A stretch of DNA of 41,003 nt, taken from assembly GCA_900546395.1 (NCBI GenBank), contig URDD01000016.1, forward strand, positions 1 through 41,003, in the 5' to 3' direction. The position numbers and the translations under genes are program-made. Under the pieces are notes generated by a model. It did no database searches, was not told the DNA's origin, and saw nothing but the letters and a program-made list of their open reading frames with translations. This stretch comes from an uncultured Bacteroidales bacterium (GTDB taxonomy: Bacteria; Bacteroidota; Bacteroidia; Bacteroidales; UBA932). Shown here in pieces: positions 17,082-25,496 of the stretch; position 1 is the stretch's first letter; every line of letters starts with the position of its first letter.

Positions 17082-17528
17082 ATGGAGATTATATTGAAGA
17101 AAGATGTGGCCAACCTCGGTCACGCAGACGATATCGTCAATGTTAAGACAGGTTATGCTGTCAACTACCTTATCCCTCAGGGCCTCGCAACTCTTGCAAC
17201 AGAGTCTGCAAAGAAGGTGCTCGCTGAGAACATCCGTCAGCGCGCTCACAAAGAGGCTAAGTTCCGTGCAGACGCTGAGGCACTTGCAGCTAAACTTGCT
17301 GAGGTTTCAGTAAGCGTTGCAGTCAAGGTAAGCGAGAGCGGCAAGATCTACGGTTCAGTTACAACAGCTCAGATTGCTGACGCTCTTGTTGCTGCAGGTC
17401 TTCAGGTTGACAAGAAAGATATCACTATCGTTTCTGAGTCAGTTAAGGAACTCGGTACTTATGAGGCTTCTGTAAAATGCTACAAAGATATCAAAGGTAC
17501 TGTTAAATTTGAAGTTGTAGCTGAGTAA
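17082..17528 (+). CDS. rplI: 50S ribosomal protein bL9
   Basis: A 148-residue protein of standard bL9 length. The N-terminal RNA-binding domain is clear (MEIILKKDVANLGHADDIVN, VKTGYAVNYLIPQGLA), followed by the connecting helix (about 40-75) and the C-terminal domain ending TYEASVKCYKDIKGTVKFEV. It binds 23S rRNA near the L1 stalk base. Third gene of the rpsF operon, 16 bp after rpsR, with an unusually good Shine-Dalgarno sequence. Codons are those of a highly expressed gene (GCA, GCT, CTT, AAG). Confidence 0.98.
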   Translation: MEIILKKDVANLGHADDIVNVKTGYAVNYLIPQGLATLATESAKKVLAENIRQRAHKEAKFRADAEALAAKLAEVSVSVAVKVSESGKIYGSVTTAQIADALVAAGLQVDKKDITIVSESVKELGTYEASVKCYKDIKGTVKFEVVAE

Positions 17529-17552
17529 TTCAGTCGGAAACAGATATATTAT

Positions 17553-17586
17553 AAGAGGGTGGGTCAAAAGTCAGACTCACCCTCTT
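17553..17586. terminator. terminator between rplI and the acyl-CoA ligase gene
   Basis: Arms AAGAGGGTGGGTC (17553-17565) and GACTCACCCTCTT (17574-17586) pair with one G-T wobble around an 8-nt loop, followed by TTTATA. The two neighbouring genes converge here, and an A/T-rich flank on the left lets it serve the minus strand too. Confidence 0.8.
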
Positions 17587-17626
17587 TTATATTCTTCCTC
17601 AGGTTATGTCCAGATATAAATCAGGA

Positions 17627-19294
17627 TTATTTGTTTTCTTTCTGCTCTTCCTTTTTCTGCGAGCCTGTATCGCCTGATGAGTCCTTCTTGTATTTGAATC
17701 TGCGGATTTTCTGTGTCGCAGTCTTTTCGAAAGGCTCTTTCATCACCTCGATGTCATTGATCTTGGAGAACTTGTTCACCTGCTTGTTGACATAGCTGAG
17801 TATTGCTTTCTTTCTGGCTTCAAGTTTCTCAAAGAACTGGTCTTCACCCTCCTGATCCCAATTTATGATATTGTCATTGAACTGAATCAACGCTACAAGT
17901 CTTCCGTCGCGTTCAAGGACAATGGATTCGTTGACATCGTCTATGTCATTGATGACCTTTTCGATTTCCTCAGGGTATATATTCTCGCCGGAAGGCCCTA
18001 AAATCATGTTGCTGAGACGTCCTTTGATGTAATAGCGTCCTTTGTCATCCACAGTGGCAAGATCATTGGTCCTGAACCATCCGTCATCAGTAAATACGGA
18101 CCTGGTTCTTTCAGGGTCCTTATAGTATCCGAGCATGACATTATTGCCCTTGCAGACTATTTCGCCTTCACCGGTTTCTTCATTGACATTGATGAGCTTT
18201 ACAGTAACGCCAAATGCTGCGATGCCGGTCGAGCCGGGTTTCGTGATTTTCACTCCTGCATTGCAGATCAGCGGAGCGGTTTCTGTCAGACCATAGCCGA
18301 TTGCATATGGGAATCTGGCCTTTTTCAGAAATTCTTCTACAGTTATGTCCAGTTTTGAACCTCCTATACCGAAGAATTTGATACGTCCTCCGAATGTAGC
18401 CTTCAGTTTCATTCCTATGAGTCGGCAGAGCAGGGTAGGGGTGTGCGACTGCATCCAGGTAAGAACGCGGCTTCTCCGGATGGTCGGGATTACACTGTTC
18501 TTATAGATTTTTTCGATGATAAGAGGCACGGACAGCATGATTGTAGGCTTTACAGTCTTCATGGCTGACAGAAGTACTGTAGGTGTCGGCGGCTTCTGGA
18601 TATAATATACGCATGCCCCGCAGAAAATAGGATAAAGTACGCCTATGCTTAACTCATAAGTGTGTGCCATTGGAAGAATTGAAAGCCATACATCCTTGCT
18701 GCCTGCCTTGTGGGCGTGGAATGATGCGATTATATTGGAGCAAAGATTCCTGTGGCTGAGCATGGCTCCTTTTGCATTTCCAGTTGTTCCGGAAGTGTAG
18801 ATTATAGTAGCAAGGTCATCAGGAAGAGGTTGTGTGACTTTTCCGTCGCATGTGAAGGCATTGTCGTCTTTCTTTATCAGCGTGAAAGTCTCGATATCGA
18901 TAATCAGAATCAGTTTGTCAACGCACTCCTTGCTGAGTTTGCCGAGCATTCTCTTTGAAATGAAAATCGCCTTGCAGCCGGAGTGGTTAAGAATGTTAGT
19001 CACCTCATTTTCCGATGAATCAGGAAGAATCGGTACCGATACGCGTCCGAACGGAACAAGCGAAAACATTGCTACGGTCCAGTTGGGCATATTCTGTGAC
19101 AGAATGGCTACTCTGTCACCTGCTCCGATTCCGTATCTGGATAGCATATGTGACAGCTCGTCACATTTAAGTTTGAAGCTTCCGTATGTGTAGCCCATAT
19201 CTGAATCCAACATCTGGGACAGTTTGTTGTTCTCATACAGGGCTGTAGAGTAGTCATATAACTTGGCGAGGGTATCAATATACTTTTCCCTCAT
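17627..19294 (-). CDS. AMP-forming acyl-CoA synthetase (long-chain fatty acid CoA ligase type)
   Basis: A 555-residue adenylate-forming enzyme that activates a carboxylic acid, probably a fatty acid, to an acyl-CoA with ATP. Motifs: ATP loop YTSGTTGNAKG at 166-176, GYGLTETAP at 333-341, DDGWFRTNDLATVDDKGRYYIKGR at 403-426 (the common TGDL is TNDL here), then GENIYPEEIE at 436-445. The C-terminal tail is Lys/Glu-rich. I took the ATG at 19294 (MREKYIDTLAKLYDY) because A-rich sequence precedes it; an in-frame ATG at 19324 would add ten residues. It follows a PlsC-type acyltransferase gene by about 90 bp, consistent with a role in phospholipid acyl supply. Substrate chain length is unknown. Confidence 0.9.
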   Translation of the reverse strand: MREKYIDTLAKLYDYSTALYENNKLSQMLDSDMGYTYGSFKLKCDELSHMLSRYGIGAGDRVAILSQNMPNWTVAMFSLVPFGRVSVPILPDSSENEVTNILNHSGCKAIFISKRMLGKLSKECVDKLILIIDIETFTLIKKDDNAFTCDGKVTQPLPDDLATIIYTSGTTGNAKGAMLSHRNLCSNIIASFHAHKAGSKDVWLSILPMAHTYELSIGVLYPIFCGACVYYIQKPPTPTVLLSAMKTVKPTIMLSVPLIIEKIYKNSVIPTIRRSRVLTWMQSHTPTLLCRLIGMKLKATFGGRIKFFGIGGSKLDITVEEFLKKARFPYAIGYGLTETAPLICNAGVKITKPGSTGIAAFGVTVKLINVNEETGEGEIVCKGNNVMLGYYKDPERTRSVFTDDGWFRTNDLATVDDKGRYYIKGRLSNMILGPSGENIYPEEIEKVINDIDDVNESIVLERDGRLVALIQFNDNIINWDQEGEDQFFEKLEARKKAILSYVNKQVNKFSKINDIEVMKEPFEKTATQKIRRFKYKKDSSGDTGSQKKEEQKENK

Positions 19295-19383
19295 TTTGAT
19301 TATTTTTTTATACACAAAATTCATATTTGTCTATGTATGTGATTAAGAATCATCCTGAAAGTGGCTGAAGCAGTCTATAGACG

Positions 19384-19935
19384 TCAGTGAGTCACATATT
19401 TCTCAGGGTGTTTTCCCTGCATGTGCATCTGCTCATACAGATCCTGAATCCTTTTCATATCTGCCCTGGCATCATCGGTAAGCTCTACTTTTACACCTCT
19501 TCCTACGCGCTTGGTCTTCCAGTCGAAATATCCCAGATATACGGGAATATTACATTCTTTGGCGATGGTATGGAATCCTGTCTTCCAACGCTTGATGGCT
19601 TTACGGGTTCCCTCAGGAGCAATGGCAAGGTGCATATATTCAGCCTTGTTCATTTCATGAATAATGCTTACCATGAGTGCTGTCGGGTTTTTTCTGTCCA
19701 CCGGAACTGCCCCCAGTGCTTTAAGCAGCGAGCCAAGAGGCCACCAGAAAAACTCTTTTGCTATCATTACGTTAGCAGTACCTCCTACGGAAGTATAATA
19801 AAGATATGATACGACGAAGTCCCACATTGATGTGTGAGGTACTCCTAAGATAATGCATTTTTTTTCAGGAGCGGGTGGCTCGACAGCTGTCCAGCCCATG
19901 GACCTTAAAAGGAATCCGCAAAAATTTTTCCACAT
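19384..19935 (-). CDS. PlsC-type 1-acylglycerol-3-phosphate acyltransferase
   Basis: A 183-residue glycerolipid acyltransferase, short for the family. The catalytic H(X4)D motif is H34-TSMW-D39, and the acceptor-binding motif APEGTR is at 106-111, with the K(R)W and GFHTIA features of bacterial PlsC-like enzymes. A weak hydrophobic stretch near the N terminus may hold it at the inner membrane. It would transfer an acyl chain to lysophosphatidic acid or a similar acceptor. It begins 4 bp after the parE stop, so it is probably co-transcribed with parE, and it is followed by the acyl-CoA ligase. Confidence 0.85.
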   Translation of the reverse strand: MWKNFCGFLLRSMGWTAVEPPAPEKKCIILGVPHTSMWDFVVSYLYYTSVGGTANVMIAKEFFWWPLGSLLKALGAVPVDRKNPTALMVSIIHEMNKAEYMHLAIAPEGTRKAIKRWKTGFHTIAKECNIPVYLGYFDWKTKRVGRGVKVELTDDARADMKRIQDLYEQMHMQGKHPEKYVTH

Positions 19936-19939
19936 AATT

Positions 19940-21847
19940 TTAAATGTTTACATCCTCCAGCTCTTCTTCCGATCTCAGATTCTGGCGGATAAAGTTCTGT
20001 CTGTCAATAGTGTTGACTCCCATATAGAATTCCATAAGCTCAGAAATGGATTCTTCGTCACCGAGTTTCACGAGATCGAGTCTCATGTCTTCACCTATGA
20101 AATTTTCGAATTCATGGGAGGAAATCTCTCCGAGACCCTTGAACCTTGTGATTTCAACGCCGGTCTTCAGGGCTTTTATTGCAGCTTCTTTCTCTTCAAT
20201 GCTGTAGCAGTATCTGGTTTCCTTTTTGTTCCTTACCCTGAACAGCGGAGTCTGAAGAATATGTACGTGTCCGCGTCTGATAATATCCGGATAGTATTTA
20301 AGAAGGAAGGTTACCACGAGCATGCGTATGTGCATCCCGTCATCATCGGCATCGGTTGCTACTATGATATTGTTGTATCTCAGTGCATCAGTATCCTCTT
20401 CGATACCCAAAGCATTTATGAGAAGGTTGAGCTCTTCATTTTCAGCGACCCTCTTGCGGCTCTCCTTATAGCAGTTGATAGGTTTTCCACGGAGGCTGAA
20501 TACGGCCTGCGTTTCTGCGTTGCGGGCCTTTGTTATGGTACCGCTTGCAGAATCTCCCTCTGTAATGAAGATACTGGTGAGTTCCGCCATATCTTTCTTG
20601 CTGGCAGGAAGCTTGTCATTATAGTGAATCTTGCAGTCGCGCAACTTCTTGTTATATACGCTGGTGCGTCTGCTCCTTTCCTTGGTTTTTTTCTGGATTC
20701 CTGAAATTTCCTTTCTTTCCTGTTCTGAGGCAATGATCTTTTCCTGCATCGCTGCAGCCGTCTCCTTGTGCATATGGAGATAGTTGTCAAGATTTGTCTT
20801 GATGAAGTCATTGACAAAAGTCCTGATAGTAGGACCTCTGTCTGTTCTCAGTGATCCGTCTGCTCCTTTTACGGTTTTTTCCCACATATAGGTGGACCCC
20901 AGCTTGATTTTCGTCTGGGATTCAAAGTGAGGCTCCTGAATCTGTATGCTGACAGCTCCGACTACTCCCTGACGCACATCTTCAGGGGCATAGTCTTTTT
21001 TGTAGAATTCCTTGATTGTTTTGGCAATAGCTTCACGGAAAGCTGCCAGATGAGTTCCTCCGTCGCGTGTGTTCTGGCCGTTTACGAAAGAGACGATGTT
21101 TTCGCCGTAGCTTCCACCGTGAGTGAGAACTATTTCAATATCTTCCCCTTCGAGATGTATCGGAGGGTAGAGAGGCTCTTCTCTCATACTGTCGTTGACC
21201 AGGTCGAGCAGACCGTTCTTTGAACTGTAGGAAGTTCCGTTGACATGTAGAGTGAGTCCTTTTTTCAGGTAAGCATAGTTCTTTACCAGGGCCTCCACAT
21301 ATTCCATATTATATGCGAAATTTCCGAACATCTCTGCATCAGGTGTGAATCTGACCAAAGTGCCGTTTTTTTCCTTTACCCCGCTTCTTGTCCCTGAGTC
21401 AGTTACCTCTCCGCGGCAGAAAGCCGCATAGGAACTTTCGCCGTCCCTGAAAGACTCTACATAAAAATAAGAAGAGAGAGCGTTGACAGCCTTTGTTCCG
21501 ACACCGTTCAGTCCTACAGATTTCTTGAAAGCAGCATCATCGAATTTTCCTCCGGTGTTAAGTTTGCTGACTACATCCACTACCTTGTCCAAAGGAATTC
21601 CTCTTCCGTAGTCTCGTATTGTAACATCCTGGTTTTCAATGGTAATGTCAATCACTTTACCGAACCCCATTGTGAATTCGTCAATCGAGTTATCTACAAC
21701 TTCCTTAAGCAGGACATAGATACCGTCACCGGGATTGTCTCCGTTTCCAAGGCGGCCGATATACATTCCGGCCCTTTTCCTGATATGTTCATTCCACTCC
21801 AGGGTCTTGATATTGTCACCCGTATATTTCACTGTCTCTTCAGCCAT
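19940..21847 (-). CDS. parE: DNA topoisomerase IV subunit B (ParE/GyrB family)
   Basis: A 635-residue type IIA topoisomerase ATPase subunit, which with ParC unlinks sister chromosomes. GHKL ATPase: catalytic E49 and N53 in LLKEVVDNSIDE, D79 in RDYGRGIP, and the ATP lid VGLNGVGTKAVNAL at 111-124. The transducer carries QTKIKLG at 311-317. The TOPRIM domain has E430 in FITEGDSASG and the D499-D501-D503 acidic triad in ATDADDDGMH. Length and ending fit ParE better than GyrB. parC is not adjacent on the downstream side; a PlsC-type gene follows instead. A -7 box lies 21 bp before the start. Confidence 0.93.
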   Translation of the reverse strand: MAEETVKYTGDNIKTLEWNEHIRKRAGMYIGRLGNGDNPGDGIYVLLKEVVDNSIDEFTMGFGKVIDITIENQDVTIRDYGRGIPLDKVVDVVSKLNTGGKFDDAAFKKSVGLNGVGTKAVNALSSYFYVESFRDGESSYAAFCRGEVTDSGTRSGVKEKNGTLVRFTPDAEMFGNFAYNMEYVEALVKNYAYLKKGLTLHVNGTSYSSKNGLLDLVNDSMREEPLYPPIHLEGEDIEIVLTHGGSYGENIVSFVNGQNTRDGGTHLAAFREAIAKTIKEFYKKDYAPEDVRQGVVGAVSIQIQEPHFESQTKIKLGSTYMWEKTVKGADGSLRTDRGPTIRTFVNDFIKTNLDNYLHMHKETAAAMQEKIIASEQERKEISGIQKKTKERSRRTSVYNKKLRDCKIHYNDKLPASKKDMAELTSIFITEGDSASGTITKARNAETQAVFSLRGKPINCYKESRKRVAENEELNLLINALGIEEDTDALRYNNIIVATDADDDGMHIRMLVVTFLLKYYPDIIRRGHVHILQTPLFRVRNKKETRYCYSIEEKEAAIKALKTGVEITRFKGLGEISSHEFENFIGEDMRLDLVKLGDEESISELMEFYMGVNTIDRQNFIRQNLRSEEELEDVNI

Positions 21848-21867
21848 ATTTTAAAACCCAATTTCTG

Positions 21868-21875
21868 CAAAAATA
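21868..21875 (-). promoter_or_regulatory. -7 promoter element of parE
   Basis: TATTTTTG (minus strand, 21875 to 21868) matches TAnnTTTG and lies about 20 bp before the parE ATG, so the leader would be very short. No good -33 TTTG is visible. It lies between the -33 and the -7 elements' upstream side of the divergent plus-strand promoter, which occupies 21894-21926. Confidence 0.6.
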
Positions 21876-21893
21876 GCAATTTTTCCGTACATT

Positions 21894-21926
21894 TTTGATG
21901 CTCTTGGAAATAAATGTATATCTTTG
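21894..21926 (+). promoter_or_regulatory. promoter of the DUF4493/PCMD lipoprotein operon
   Basis: TTTG at 21894-21897 and TATCTTTG at 21919-21926 are spaced by 21 bp, close to the Bacteroidetes consensus. The first lipoprotein ATG is 32 bp downstream. Divergent from the parE -7 box. Confidence 0.8.
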
Positions 21927-21958
21927 CCACTTATTATGTTTAATTTATCTTAACCAAA

Positions 21959-24169
21959 ATGAGACATTTAAGATTTTTAACACTGGGTCTTATAGTCTTA
22001 TTCTCGTGCTCAAGAGAAACTCTGAATGAGCCTGTTGCAGGCTCTCCTGGAGAATTGGAGATTCAGCTCTCTGTTTCGGACACGGAAATGGATGTAAGGC
22101 CTGCCGCTAAAGCGGTGGAGGAAAATCTTCCTTCGACAGACGACTTTATGGTCGAACTGTACAATGCGAAGGGAGTCAGAATTTACAGGGCGCCTTATGC
22201 CGAATCGGCAGGAATGGCTCTTAAGGTGAATTCCGGAGAGTACCGTCTGCTGGCTCAGTGCCGTGATTCTGCTGGGGCGGGTTTTGATCCTGCGGTTTAT
22301 GCATGGTATGCAGCGGATTCTACATTTACAGTCCTTCCTCAAGAAAAAAAGGCAATTTCAGCTACAGCAAAAATGATGAAGGTCAAAGTCAATGTCAGCT
22401 ATGGTCCGAATATCGTGACAGACTATCCGGAACATTATTCGTTTGTTAAGCTGATTAAGGGTACGGCATCTGCTGCTGAACTCAAATTTTCCAAGGAAGA
22501 GAAAAGAAGCGGCTACATTCCGGCAGGAAAACTTGTTTATGAACTCTATGTAGTGGATCCTGAGACTCAGGAACTCAAGTATTTCCACAATGACACCACA
22601 GAGTACAAACCGAATGATTTCGTAAAGTTCAATGTGGATGTTGTACGCGGGAACGGGCAGACAGGAAATGTTACTGTTACAGTCGATGAATCAGTAAACG
22701 GTATAGAGAAAAAATATGAAATACCATTTGATGCTGCTACAAAGGCGGCCCCTGCCATTTCCCTTGACGGATTCACTCCTGAAAAATCATTCAGTTTTGT
22801 AGAGGGAGTGGAATATCCTGGTACACAGGTAAATATTTCTGCAGAAGGTAAAATCAAGGCTTTCGAGCTTTCTTCTCCGCTTTTTGCAGCAAGGGGGATA
22901 ACTTCATCTCCTGAAGAGACAGTCGATTTGGCGTCTGCTGAACTTGACCCTGCAAAGGCAGAAGCAGTAAGAGCTCTGGGATTCAATTTCGGACGTTCGG
23001 TTGCAGGACAGCGTATGGCTGCAATCAGCTTTGAATCAATAGGATACAGATGCCATTATGATCCATCTTCCGAATTCTCGGGTACATTTACATTGAAAGT
23101 GACTGACGGACTTGGAAAGACTGCTACAGAAACTTTCTCTATTTCACAGAAACCTGTCAGCATAACTTTCAACCCTCAGCCATACAATGCTTATGCAAGA
23201 AGGGTTACAGGACTGACCGCAAATATTTCAGATGGAGACCCTGCAAAGGCTGTCCTTCAGTATAGTTTGGATGGAATTAACTGGAAATCAGTGAACCAGC
23301 TTTCATCATCACCTGAGAAGGAAGTTAAATATAGTGATATAACAGGCCTTAATCCCGATACACGTTATAAATTGCGTGTTATTTACAACGGCAATGAAAA
23401 TGTTGTTTCCAATATAGCGGAACTTACTACAGAGGCTGCTGCCCAGGTAGGAAATGCAGGATTCGAAGACTGGCTTATGGAACAGTATTCCTATAAGATT
23501 ACTTGGGGTGGAACTTTCAAATACGACTGGTACCGTCCATGGAAGGCCGGTGAACAGGATATGTGGTGGGCTGTAACAAGCAGGGCTTCCATGCCGTCCA
23601 GTGGTGTTGGCGGCGTATCAAACCTGCACGTAAAGACATGTCATACTGCATCTCCTTCTATCGACTCCCATTCAGGAAAATACTCAGCCCATATTTATAC
23701 TGTAAATATTGGAACTTTCAATACTGATGCCGTTGACAGCGGAACACCGTATCCAGGTGAAATATTCCTTGGTACTGCAAACGATTCAGGAAAGCATTCT
23801 TCTGACGGACATTCATTTGGAAGCAGGCCTGACAAGATATCATTCTGGTATAAATTCAAACCTTCTGCAGGAACATCCGAGACTTTTTATGCTCTGGTAG
23901 AGCTGAAAGCTGCTGACGGTACATCTTTATTCAGAAAAGAAATTACAGATGGTCCAACAGCTGAAGCATGGACATTGTATGAGATTCCGCTTGAATACAG
24001 CGACCTGACCAAAAAAGTCGCTACTGCCGTCATGATGTTCAAGTCATCATCAGCGGCAAAGCCAGACACAGATGCTCAATCACAGCTGGAAATCAATGGA
24101 GTAAATGACTTTACCGCACATTTCGGAAGTTCATTGAGAATTGACGATGTCGAATTTATTTATGAATAA
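21959..24169 (+). CDS. DUF4493 and PCMD domain lipoprotein
   Basis: A 736-residue lipoprotein; signal MRHLRFLTLGLIVLFSC with lipidated Cys17. Residues about 30-250 match DUF4493 (GELEIQLSVSDTEMDV, FMVELYNAKGVRIYRAPYA, GEYRLLAQCRDSAGAGFDPA, a repeated pattern in this cluster). Ig and FN3-like segments follow (about 260-500; FN3 signature LNPDTRYKLRVIYNGNE). The C-terminal 240 residues, from VGNAGFEDWLM to RIDDVEFIYE, are a PCMD domain (putative carbohydrate metabolism domain, a jelly-roll fold). PCMD function is unproven; sugar binding is the usual guess. First gene of a five-gene operon, with 40 bp to the next. Confidence 0.83.
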   Translation: MRHLRFLTLGLIVLFSCSRETLNEPVAGSPGELEIQLSVSDTEMDVRPAAKAVEENLPSTDDFMVELYNAKGVRIYRAPYAESAGMALKVNSGEYRLLAQCRDSAGAGFDPAVYAWYAADSTFTVLPQEKKAISATAKMMKVKVNVSYGPNIVTDYPEHYSFVKLIKGTASAAELKFSKEEKRSGYIPAGKLVYELYVVDPETQELKYFHNDTTEYKPNDFVKFNVDVVRGNGQTGNVTVTVDESVNGIEKKYEIPFDAATKAAPAISLDGFTPEKSFSFVEGVEYPGTQVNISAEGKIKAFELSSPLFAARGITSSPEETVDLASAELDPAKAEAVRALGFNFGRSVAGQRMAAISFESIGYRCHYDPSSEFSGTFTLKVTDGLGKTATETFSISQKPVSITFNPQPYNAYARRVTGLTANISDGDPAKAVLQYSLDGINWKSVNQLSSSPEKEVKYSDITGLNPDTRYKLRVIYNGNENVVSNIAELTTEAAAQVGNAGFEDWLMEQYSYKITWGGTFKYDWYRPWKAGEQDMWWAVTSRASMPSSGVGGVSNLHVKTCHTASPSIDSHSGKYSAHIYTVNIGTFNTDAVDSGTPYPGEIFLGTANDSGKHSSDGHSFGSRPDKISFWYKFKPSAGTSETFYALVELKAADGTSLFRKEITDGPTAEAWTLYEIPLEYSDLTKKVATAVMMFKSSSAAKPDTDAQSQLEINGVNDFTAHFGSSLRIDDVEFIYE

Positions 24170-24209
24170 GAATCTGATTTAAACTAAGTTTAAAATAAAT
24201 ATTACAACA

Positions 24210-25478
24210 ATGAAAAAAATTTTCATTACAATATTGGCAGCGGCTGCAGTACTCGCAGGCTGCAAGAAAGAGAAAGTTGAAGGCGGCCAGACAGGTACTT
24301 TGGAACTCTCCCTTTCAAAGGACAATGCCGGATATAACGACAAGGTGACCGGTCCGTCACCTAAAGCAACAGTTTCATCTGTAGATATCAATTCTTTCAA
24401 TGTTACTGTAGCAAGTGTCGGAGGTGGATCGTATAACAATACATGGGTTTATTCGGAAATGCCTGAAATGATCGACCTTCCTTCAGGAACTTATAAGGTT
24501 ACAGCTGCATCTCCGGAGGATCATCAGGCAGCAGCATGGGACAAGCCATTGTATGGAGGCGAAAAAGAGATTATCGTAACTCCTGGTAAGGTATCTCCTG
24601 TCGAAGTCGTATGCGGACTTACTAACATGAAGGTTACTGTAAAGTGTACTGAGAACTTCCTTGCTGAAATCGAAAGATTCAAGATAACCGTTGCAGAGGC
24701 TTCTGCCGAGACCAATTGCCTTATCTGGGAGAAGACTGAAGTGGATGAGGGCAAAGCCGGTTATTTCCCTGTCAAGCCGTTGATTGTAAAGGTTGACGGA
24801 TACAGGACAATCGACGGTACTGGTGCCAATACCACTATAACTATCAAGGATGTGGCTGCCAGGGATCATCATATACTTAATATTGATGCAATAACAACAG
24901 GACAGATTGCCCCTGACAACAACGGACTTATCGTGATTGATCCGAATACTACAGATAAGGATGTAACTGTAGATGTTCCAGGATTTGAGAATCCACCTGT
25001 TGACAGACCTGAGCAGCCGCAGCCGGAACCGGAGCCTGAGACTCCTGCCATCACTATGACTTGGGATGCTAATCCGGATTTTGCTGCAACAGAACTTAAG
25101 GAAGATATGAGTACTGCTGTTATCGGAATTGCAGTTCCGGCAGGAATCAAGACATTCAAAGTAAAAGTCGATTCTCCGACTCTGAATTCCTTAATATCAA
25201 GTATGACAACTGATGGAACTACTACAATGGATTTAATTTCTGATGAAAAAGTGAAAGGTGCTCTTTCTACTGTTGCGCCTGCTCTTCCAACAGGTGATAA
25301 ACTTGCAAATCAGAAGAAAGTGAATTTTGATCTTTCAGAATTGTTGCCTTTGATTTTAACTACAAATCCAAGTCCTGATACAAACCATAACTTTACTTTG
25401 GAAGTATCTGACAATAACGGCAAGATCCTCTCCAAGACTTTGACTTTTCACTATACCGGAACACCGGCAGCGCTGTAA
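24210..25478 (+). CDS. DUF4493 lipoprotein
   Basis: A 422-residue lipoprotein; signal MKKIFITILAAAAVLAGC with lipidated Cys18, then KKEKVEGG. Residues 28-255 are a DUF4493 domain (GTLELSLSKDNAGYNDKV, INSFNVTVASVGGG, LPSGTYKVTAASPEDHQAAA, then the TNMKVTVKCTENF second half). A Pro/Glu linker (ENPPVDRPEQPQPEPEPETP, about 263-284) leads to a C-terminal Ig-like domain of about 135 residues. Unlike its neighbours it has no PCMD domain, so it may be a shorter structural partner. It lies 40 bp after one PCMD gene and 18 bp before the next. Confidence 0.82.
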   Translation: MKKIFITILAAAAVLAGCKKEKVEGGQTGTLELSLSKDNAGYNDKVTGPSPKATVSSVDINSFNVTVASVGGGSYNNTWVYSEMPEMIDLPSGTYKVTAASPEDHQAAAWDKPLYGGEKEIIVTPGKVSPVEVVCGLTNMKVTVKCTENFLAEIERFKITVAEASAETNCLIWEKTEVDEGKAGYFPVKPLIVKVDGYRTIDGTGANTTITIKDVAARDHHILNIDAITTGQIAPDNNGLIVIDPNTTDKDVTVDVPGFENPPVDRPEQPQPEPEPETPAITMTWDANPDFAATELKEDMSTAVIGIAVPAGIKTFKVKVDSPTLNSLISSMTTDGTTTMDLISDEKVKGALSTVAPALPTGDKLANQKKVNFDLSELLPLILTTNPSPDTNHNFTLEVSDNNGKILSKTLTFHYTGTPAAL

Positions 25479-25496
25479 AACATAATAAGGATTATC

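Noticed and set aside
19853..20704. 283-codon open frame on the plus strand opposite parE and the acyltransferase gene
   Set aside because: It lies opposite two clear enzymes with intact motifs, its translation has no recognisable family or signal, and long antisense frames are expected from their codon bias.
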